Origin: CAZVWW01 sp964631265
Lineage (GTDB): Bacteria; Thermotogota; Thermotogae; MWEM01
Assembly (NCBI GenBank): GCA_964631265.1
Contig: CAZVWW010000073.1
Location: forward strand, 1-11,705
Direction: 5' to 3'
DNA length: 11,705 nt
This document shows positions 7,584 to 11,705 of the stretch, in pieces. Below the pieces are notes generated by a model. It was not told where the DNA came from and did not search any database. It saw only the letters and a list, made by a program, of their open reading frames with translations. The translations under genes and the position numbers were made by a program. Numbering within the stretch: position 1 is the first letter of the stretch; every line of letters starts with the position of its first letter.

Positions 7584-8010
7584 TAAAAACACCTTTATCT
7601 ATATTTTCGCTTTCTTCAGTAAATTTGCTCATATTTTGTTCGATTTTATATCCTTGCATATTACGCATAACAATATTATGAACTTCTCTAATAGCCATAC
7701 ACAAATAATATTGTATCTGACTTTCTTTTAATTCTATAAATTGTTTATCGTTATTAGGGAATTTAAACTTTTGGTTGCTAGAATTAAAAGATTCTTGACT
7801 AGGATTAATAACCCTATCAAGAGAATATATTGGAATAAATAATTTTTTATTAGTATTTTCTTCAATAAATTTAATTCTATCAGAATCTTCTTTAGGAATA
7901 TCTTCATCTAATATTTCTAAAACTCCAATAGCAGATATAAACTTTTCTGTGAACATCTGAAAAGGAGTTTCTAAATATTTTTGAAAAACTAAACCTAAAA
8001 CTGGTATCAT
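7576..8010 (-). CDS. Soluble protein of unknown function (144 aa)
   Basis: 144 aa starting MIPVLGLVFQKYLETPFQMF. The N-terminal 30 residues are moderately hydrophobic and amphipathic, but I see no clear TM helix. The rest is mixed charge with a helical segment near 95-120 (KESQIQYYLCMAIREVHNIV). One cysteine, no metal-binding or catalytic motif, no family recognised. The start overlaps the preceding stop as ATGA, and the end overlaps the ATPase start by 8 bases, so it is sandwiched between a membrane protein with a large cytoplasmic domain and the ATPase. It may bridge the two; this is inferred from gene order alone. Confidence 0.82.
   Translation of the reverse strand: MIPVLGLVFQKYLETPFQMFTEKFISAIGVLEILDEDIPKEDSDRIKFIEENTNKKLFIPIYSLDRVINPSQESFNSSNQKFKFPNNDKQFIELKESQIQYYLCMAIREVHNIVMRNMQGYKIEQNMSKFTEESENIDKGVFNV
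7590..7594 (-). promoter_or_regulatory. Shine-Dalgarno AGGTG setting the ATPase start
   Basis: AGGTG sits 6 bases before the ATG at 7583. The in-frame GTG at 7592-7590 is part of this ribosome-binding site and therefore an unlikely initiator. Confidence 0.75.
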
Positions 8011-8843
8011 TCTATATCTTCCTCTTTAGTTTTCTCTGGAGACATTTGATTAAACTTAAGTTGTGGATTATGCAACATTGCCTTTTCTACCATATGAGAT
8101 CCAGTTGATAATATATTACCTAACATATTATCATAAGTCATCTCAGATATATCTTCAGATATTAATTTTCTGTAATCAACAATATGTTTATTATTCTCTA
8201 AATATACTGGAAAATAAAAAAAGCTTTTTCTTTGTATACTGCTGCAATTAATCCTATAATCTCCATTAGGTAATTCTTGAATATTGTCACCATAATATAC
8301 TTCTTTGGTTTCTAAAATGGTTTTACCATATTTAGTTTTCAATACATTACCTTTTTTGTCTTTTTTGGTTACTTTAACTTTCATATTATAAGGACATTTT
8401 AGTAAAAAACAATCTTCCCAAAATAAAAATTTCTTTTTATAAACTAAAAAGTTTTTATAACCGTCCATAGAAAAACAATCTCCACGATAATAACCAATTA
8501 AATCGTTACTATAATTAACAACTTTATTGCTTTGTTCTGATTTTATTAAAGGGATCCCTAAAAATAATAAATTTAACATAGAATATTTCTTTCTAATTTT
8601 TTTTAAATTAGCATTATTTTTAGTGTCATGAACCTGATATTTATATGCTTGATATAGTGGATTATCTCTTTCTTTTCTTTCTTCTGATTGATTTTTTATC
8701 AAATAAAATATAACAATTGCTAAAGTAACAGCTATAATTCCAAAAAAAATATAACCTAAATTTGAAACTATAAACTGAATCATATTAGAACTGTTAGCTG
8801 CTGCTGTTTGAGCTGCTGGTTTATTTACTACTTGTATCGCCAT
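8007..8843 (-). CDS. Single-TM protein with large cytoplasmic domain (278 aa)
   Basis: Residues 1-28 are a polar Ala/Asn-rich end (MAIQVVNKPAAQTAAANSSN). One membrane helix follows (about 29-50), then a basic charged stretch (KNQSEERKERD), so the N-terminus is outside and about 225 residues lie in the cytoplasm (or virion interior). The domain contains Cys residues near 118, 144 and 150, a Lys-rich strand KVKVTKKDKKGNV, and an acidic end. No family recognised. GAGGT lies 7 bases before the ATG, which directly follows the previous stop with no gap. It shares ATGA with the next gene. Placed two genes before the ATPase, it could be the membrane dock for that motor, or an internal membrane protein of the particle. 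Both are inferences. Confidence 0.85.
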   Translation of the reverse strand: MAIQVVNKPAAQTAAANSSNMIQFIVSNLGYIFFGIIAVTLAIVIFYLIKNQSEERKERDNPLYQAYKYQVHDTKNNANLKKIRKKYSMLNLLFLGIPLIKSEQSNKVVNYSNDLIGYYRGDCFSMDGYKNFLVYKKKFLFWEDCFLLKCPYNMKVKVTKKDKKGNVLKTKYGKTILETKEVYYGDNIQELPNGDYRINCSSIQRKSFFYFPVYLENNKHIVDYRKLISEDISEMTYDNMLGNILSTGSHMVEKAMLHNPQLKFNQMSPEKTKEEDIE

Positions 8844-9170
8844 TTAATTTACCTCATTAATTTGTCTTTTATTAGTTTTTTTAATATATTCTTGATAACT
8901 TTTTTTGTCTTTTTTAGTTAATTTAACTTCTAAATTAAAAAGTTCAATATTTTTAATAAAAAATATTATGTTTAAAATAAAAATTATTAACATTAAAATA
9001 CCAAAAACACCTTTAATATTAAGTTTTATTGTTAATAACAATAATAATAAACTTTGTAAAACAAACCCCAAATAAAAAAACAATAACTTTATAGGTAATT
9101 TTTGAGATTTAAAATCTTTTTTAAGTTTATCAACTTTTTTATTTAAAATCTTAATTATCTTCTTTGCCAT
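8844..9170 (-). CDS. Small two-TM membrane protein (108 aa)
   Basis: 108 aa with a strongly basic N-terminus (MAKKIIKILNKKVDKLKKDF), two hydrophobic helices (about 28-48 and 54-72) and a charged C-terminal region (KLTKKDKKSYQEYIKKTNKR). Both ends should lie inside. No family recognised. The ATG lies inside the end of the RHH gene (20-base overlap) and has no Shine-Dalgarno site, so translation presumably depends on coupling to the RHH ORF. The next gene starts immediately after its TAA. Its size and hairpin topology resemble coat or membrane proteins of enveloped archaeal viruses, but this is only a structural analogy. Confidence 0.82.
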   Translation of the reverse strand: MAKKIIKILNKKVDKLKKDFKSQKLPIKLLFFYLGFVLQSLLLLLLTIKLNIKGVFGILMLIIFILNIIFFIKNIELFNLEVKLTKKDKKSYQEYIKKTNKRQINEVN

Positions 9171-9297
9171 TTTTTAATATTAATTGTTCTATAACTACCC
9201 AATAAGCTTCGTTTCTTTTTCTTAACGCCTTTAGTTCTTCAACTAAATCAACTGGGACGCTTATCGTAGTATAAGACCTCTTATATTTTGATTCCAT
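9151..9297 (-). CDS. Ribbon-helix-helix DNA-binding protein (48 aa)
   Basis: A 48-codon ORF starting MESKYKRSYTTISV. Residues 9-16 (YTTISVPV) form the expected beta strand, 17-28 (DLVEELKALRKR) helix A, and 32-43 (YWVVIEQLILKN) helix B. This is the minimal CopG/Arc-type ribbon-helix-helix fold, which dimerises and reads DNA with the paired strands. It is the first gene after promoter P3, with the ATG 20 bases past the BRE/TATA core and so probably leaderless. It overlaps the 108-aa gene by 20 bases. First position in the operon suggests an autoregulator. Because the same promoter core recurs at P1 and P2, it may control all three units. An antitoxin is possible by fold, but no toxin-like partner follows. 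Confidence 0.82.
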   Translation of the reverse strand: MESKYKRSYTTISVPVDLVEELKALRKRNEAYWVVIEQLILKNGKEDN

Positions 9298-9317
9298 ATA
9301 TTTATATATATATGTAA

Positions 9318-9340
9318 TATTTATATATATTTCGGTATTT
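9318..9340 (-). promoter_or_regulatory. Archaeal promoter P3 (BRE + TATA)
   Basis: Same 23-base core as P1 and P2 (AAATA, then CCGAAATATATATAAATA, minus strand). It ends 20 bases before the ATG of the RHH gene and starts 10 bases after the end of the upstream transglutaminase-like gene. It drives the nine-gene RHH-to-161-aa unit. The sequence further upstream (AAAAAGAACAT) differs more from P1/P2 than they do from each other. Confidence 0.9.
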
Positions 9341-9349
9341 ATGTTCTTT

Positions 9350-9820
9350 TTAATCTAAATTGTAACATTGTATATTAATTTGATCTATATTACAATATTT
9401 ATTTTCTGTATAAGCTACTAAATATATATGATTATCAGTAGAAATAAGTTTATTTTTAATATTTAACTTTGAAAATATAGATCTATAAAAAACAGTCCAA
9501 CTTTTACAATCACCGGCCTTCTTTAATAATTCATCTGGAGTATAAACTTTTTTCGTAATATTATATTCAAACCGTCCACTATTTTTAACAAAATTATTAA
9601 CACATTTAATTTTTAATTCTTTTTCTTTATATAAATTACAATAATTTGATATTATTAAAGTTATATTATCTGAATAACCTTCAATAACTTTTTCGTTTAT
9701 TATCCCGTTTAAAACATTTTCTTTAGTTAAGTTATCTTTGCTAAATTTATTAACAAAATAAAAATTTGAAATTAACACTAACAAAACTAAAAAAATAAAA
9801 ATAAAATTATTTTTATCCAT
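9350..9820 (-). CDS. Membrane-anchored transglutaminase-like cysteine peptidase
   Basis: 156 aa. Residues 5-24 are a hydrophobic signal anchor (NFIFIFLVLLVLISNF) after a short N-terminus, so the rest should lie outside. The C-terminal half matches the transglutaminase-like fold: KKAGDCKSW puts the nucleophile at Cys105, TDNHIYLVAY gives His131, and YCNIDQ gives Asp146, the Cys-His-Asp order and spacing of the superfamily. Other cysteines (61, 73, 143, 152) could form disulfides. In archaea and bacteria such proteins are usually peptidases or amidases acting on proteins or the envelope. It overlaps the end of the HExxH gene by 8 bases, with GGCGG upstream as ribosome site, and ends just before promoter P3. 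Probable substrates are surface proteins of the host or element. Activity itself is not proven. Confidence 0.8.
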   Translation of the reverse strand: MDKNNFIFIFLVLLVLISNFYFVNKFSKDNLTKENVLNGIINEKVIEGYSDNITLIISNYCNLYKEKELKIKCVNNFVKNSGRFEYNITKKVYTPDELLKKAGDCKSWTVFYRSIFSKLNIKNKLISTDNHIYLVAYTENKYCNIDQINIQCYNLD

Positions 9821-10151
9821 TATAACCGCCTAACATTTTATTGTTATTATAAGCTATTTTTGTTTGATTGTTACAAAAATGTTTATAATCTTCATTTATT
9901 AAATGATGACATATTTCATGATTTTCGGTATCTATTACACTTTTATAATATCTGCCTTTAGTCCAAATACAATAATATTTATCATACATATCATAATAAC
10001 CATCAACATCAAACTCTAAATCACAAGTATCACACAATTGTTTTCTCATACCTATATTAATACATGCTATAATAAAAACAATTAACAACCCTATTGTTAA
10101 TACAAACATTGTAGTAATAATCTTTTCTATTCTATCCATTTTTCTTTTCAT
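9813..10151 (-). CDS. Membrane-anchored small HExxH (putative zinc) protein
   Basis: 112 aa from the ATG at 10151. The frame is open from 10190, but AGGTGG 4 bases before 10151 and the preceding stop (TAG, one base, ATG) favour this start. A basic N-terminus (MKRKMDRIEK) and a TM helix (about 11-34) place the remainder outside. The ectodomain has Cys40 and Cys43 (CDTC), Cys61, then DTENHEICHHLINEDYKHFC, with HEICH at 78-82 as a zinc-metallopeptidase HExxH signature and a further His91 and Cys93 as possible extra ligands. The domain is very small for a metallopeptidase, so it may be a minimal gluzincin-like enzyme or only a structural zinc site. It overlaps the transglutaminase-like gene by 8 bases, and the two probably act together outside the membrane. 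Confidence 0.78.
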   Translation of the reverse strand: MKRKMDRIEKIITTMFVLTIGLLIVFIIACINIGMRKQLCDTCDLEFDVDGYYDMYDKYYCIWTKGRYYKSVIDTENHEICHHLINEDYKHFCNNQTKIAYNNNKMLGGYNG

Positions 10152-10152
10152 T

Positions 10153-10266
10153 CTACCACCTAAAATTATATACAATTTGATAAATTGCAAAACATAATAT
10201 TAAAAAAATTATATAAAAAGAAATTATAACAAATAATTTCAATCTACTCTCATAAGTATCTAACAT
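10153..10266 (-). CDS. Tiny single-TM peptide (37 aa)
   Basis: 37 codons starting MLDTYESRLK, then one hydrophobic helix (about 11-33, LFVIISFYIIFLILCFAIYQ) and the end YNFRW. GGTG lies about 5 bases before the ATG. The start overlaps the end of the helicase gene by 7 bases, and the stop is one base before the next ATG, so it exactly fills the 100-base gap in the operon. That placement and the ribosome site support translation. No family recognised; size alone allows a small membrane partner of the two peptidase-like proteins. Confidence 0.65.
   Translation of the reverse strand: MLDTYESRLKLFVIISFYIIFLILCFAIYQIVYNFRW
10156..10161 (-). promoter_or_regulatory. Shine-Dalgarno AGGTGG setting the HExxH gene start
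   Basis: AGGTGG lies 4 bases before the ATG at 10151, within the end of the 37-aa ORF. It supports the 112-aa form over the 125-aa form that would start at 10190, where no comparable site is seen. Confidence 0.7.
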
Positions 10267-11705
10267 ATTACACCGTATAAACCCGGTTTAATTTGATATA
10301 TTTTCCCTTGATCAACCCAACTTTTTATTAGTTTATCTTCAATAAAAATATGATGTCTAGAATCAAACTGATTTAATAAATCTTGGATTTTAAACCTTTT
10401 AGACTCGCCTATTATAATACTTACTTTTTCCTTTATTTTTCTTTGTATCTTAAGTTTTTCAATGTCTTTATTTTCTGGTTTTGATTTAAATTTACAACCG
10501 TCCCAACAATAATATCTTTCATTATCAATTTGGATTCTAGAATCAACAACTCCTTTATTACTCATAGTTATATGAATAGACTTGTCAGACAATACTCTAA
10601 CATTATGTTTCCGACAATAATTAGCATATTTCTTTTTAATATCACTTTTTTTCTCATAACTGTTAGGATCTATTTCTAAATATTCATCAAAGAAAGAAGA
10701 AAATGAGTTACTTATCCTAATCCATTGTTTTTTATTTTCTATACTATTTTTAGAGTTACAAAACTTTCTTTTTTCCATCAAATGATCTAATAATTCTAAA
10801 CTCCAATTCAACAATCCCTCGAATTCTTTTTCATTGTTTAAAATATCATTTAATATCTTAGGATCAGCAACTTTAACTTCTTCCTTTAAATTTTGAGATT
10901 TAAAATAATCAAATTCTTCTTTAGGTACGAACTTGTAAGGGAACTCAATAATTTCCCATCTTCTAAAAAAACCATCACTTGAATCATTAACATTAGGCAA
11001 TTCGTTGGCACAAAACACCATTTTAGAAGTGTTTATAAACTCTATAGGAGTTTTAAACTTTCTATTAGCTGAAATTAAATCTCCAGTTGTTAATCTTTTA
11101 AACAATCCTGTTGTTTTTATCGTGTTAGAGCTTATATCCCCTGATATATTAATAAGTTTCCCATGAAGCTTTACAACACTAAAATTATCACTTGAATCGT
11201 GCATATCACCAAGGCTTAAATTAGTACAATTTTTAATGCCAAAAAACGCTCTAAACAATTTTAATATTAAAGATTTCCCATTACTTCCAGAACCTGTGAA
11301 CAAAAAACATTTATCTACTATATACTTCTTTACCAAACAAAACCCAACAAACTGAACAACCATCTTAGCATCAGATTTTGGTAATGTAGAATATAAAAAT
11401 TCTTTTATTTTTTTACATTTAGATTTTTTATTATAATTAACTGGTAGCTTCGCAAAATATACTACATTAGGATCAAATTCTCTTATTTTTTTAGTATTAA
11501 CATTTAAAATCCCGTTTTTAACTGGAATCTCAAAAGGATTTTTATTATCATTAAAAAAAAACTTTTCAGCTCTTGTATATGTTCTTGCTTTTATTTTATC
11601 TATTGTCATTGTAACAATATTTCTTTTATAATATTCGCATAAAATTGTTCTTAATTGTTCTTCAATATAAGATCTTCCATTAGGAATATATATTCCTGCA
11701 TCAAA
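10260..11705 (-). CDS. P4/D5-type primase-helicase (SF3 helicase), 5' end beyond window
   Basis: 481 codons visible. The frame stays open to the right edge, so the ATG at 11609 is probably internal. Sequence before it (IYIPNGRSYIEEQLRTIL) matches the D5_N-type region that normally precedes this helicase, and a primase domain may lie further upstream. Numbering from the ATG at 11609: NGILNVNT at 32-39, Walker A GSGSNGKS at 106-113, Walker B-like LINISGDIS at 152-160, motif C with sensor Asn in SKMVFCANELP at 195-205, and arginine finger FFRRWEI at 215-221. A D5-like C-terminal domain follows (about 305-375), then a winged-helix-like tail (about 395-449). Members are hexameric replicative helicases of phages, viruses and plasmids. 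It is the first visible gene of its unit, followed by the 37-aa membrane peptide. Confidence 0.93.
   Translation of the reverse strand, partial: FDAGIYIPNGRSYIEEQLRTILCEYYKRNIVTMTIDKIKARTYTRAEKFFFNDNKNPFEIPVKNGILNVNTKKIREFDPNVVYFAKLPVNYNKKSKCKKIKEFLYSTLPKSDAKMVVQFVGFCLVKKYIVDKCFLFTGSGSNGKSLILKLFRAFFGIKNCTNLSLGDMHDSSDNFSVVKLHGKLINISGDISSNTIKTTGLFKRLTTGDLISANRKFKTPIEFINTSKMVFCANELPNVNDSSDGFFRRWEIIEFPYKFVPKEEFDYFKSQNLKEEVKVADPKILNDILNNEKEFEGLLNWSLELLDHLMEKRKFCNSKNSIENKKQWIRISNSFSSFFDEYLEIDPNSYEKKSDIKKKYANYCRKHNVRVLSDKSIHITMSNKGVVDSRIQIDNERYYCWDGCKFKSKPENKDIEKLKIQRKIKEKVSIIIGESKRFKIQDLLNQFDSRHHIFIEDKLIKSWVDQGKIYQIKPGLYGVIC

Noticed and set aside
6717..8251. Plus-strand ORFs of 62 to 99 codons opposite the ATPase and 278-aa genes
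   Set aside because: Antisense shadows. The ATPase frame carries Walker motifs, and these frames mutually overlap with no ribosome sites that make sense.
8345..8930. Near-repeat encoding KVTKKDKK and KLTKKDKK in neighbouring genes
   Set aside because: About 30 bases of Lys-rich coding in an AT-rich genome, with differing flanks. Chance or simple composition is enough.
9151..9297. RHH protein as antitoxin of a toxin-antitoxin pair
   Set aside because: The overlapping next gene is a two-TM protein with no RelE, PIN or other toxin features, so a regulator fits better.
9298..9317. TA-alternating tracts near each promoter as a possible replication origin or iteron
   Set aside because: They fall between TATA box and ATG at the same spacing in all three promoters. 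Promoter melting explains them, and no iteron array or stem-loop is seen.
1..11705. CRISPR array, tRNA, rRNA, integrase, IS element or attachment site
   Set aside because: No regularly spaced repeats, RNA gene signatures, transposase or recombinase motifs were found on either strand.

Overview
The window is about 75% A+T, and every gene I can support lies on the minus strand. It is archaeal: three intergenic gaps carry a textbook BRE/TATA element (CCGAAA followed by TATATAAATA), placed so that the transcript should start at or next to the ATG. Internal genes instead use GGAG or GGTG(A) Shine-Dalgarno sites and ATGA/TAATG stop-start overlaps. Gene density is extreme, with no non-coding stretch over about 60 bases. 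Together with a P4/D5-type replicative helicase, a ribbon-helix-helix regulator, a P-loop ATPase and a mass of small membrane proteins, this looks like a virus, provirus or plasmid rather than a core chromosome region. The host cannot be fixed. Tandem Cys-rich DYGGxCGNC repeats on a long surface protein recall DPANN archaea (Woesearchaeota/Pacearchaeota type), while the CCGAAA-TATA promoter also suits AT-rich methanogens.

In transcription order (right to left): (A) 11705-9350, a primase/helicase open at the window edge, a 37-aa membrane peptide, a membrane-anchored HExxH protein and a membrane-anchored transglutaminase-like protein. (B) 9340-5418, promoter P3, a 48-aa RHH protein, a two-TM protein, a single-TM 278-aa protein, a 144-aa soluble protein, the P-loop ATPase, a 113-aa basic protein, two tiny membrane proteins and a pilin-like or bitopic 161-aa protein. 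(C) 5409-1960, promoter P2 and one 1135-aa secreted, C-terminally anchored protein. (D) 1951-1, promoter P1, two small single-TM proteins, a 472-aa secreted protein with two C-terminal TM segments, and the start of another secreted protein that runs off the left edge.

Thirteen of eighteen genes encode a signal peptide or membrane segment. My reading is a membrane-based virion or cell-surface (adhesion/transfer) module: helicase for replication, RHH protein as regulator, ATPase for packaging or assembly, the 1135-aa and 472-aa proteins as spikes or adhesins, small hydrophobic proteins as envelope components, and two extracytoplasmic peptidase-like proteins for maturation, entry or exit. I see no jelly-roll or HK97 capsid protein, terminase, portal, integrase, VirB4/TraG, tRNA, rRNA, CRISPR or IS element. 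No stretch above 300 bases lacks a gene.
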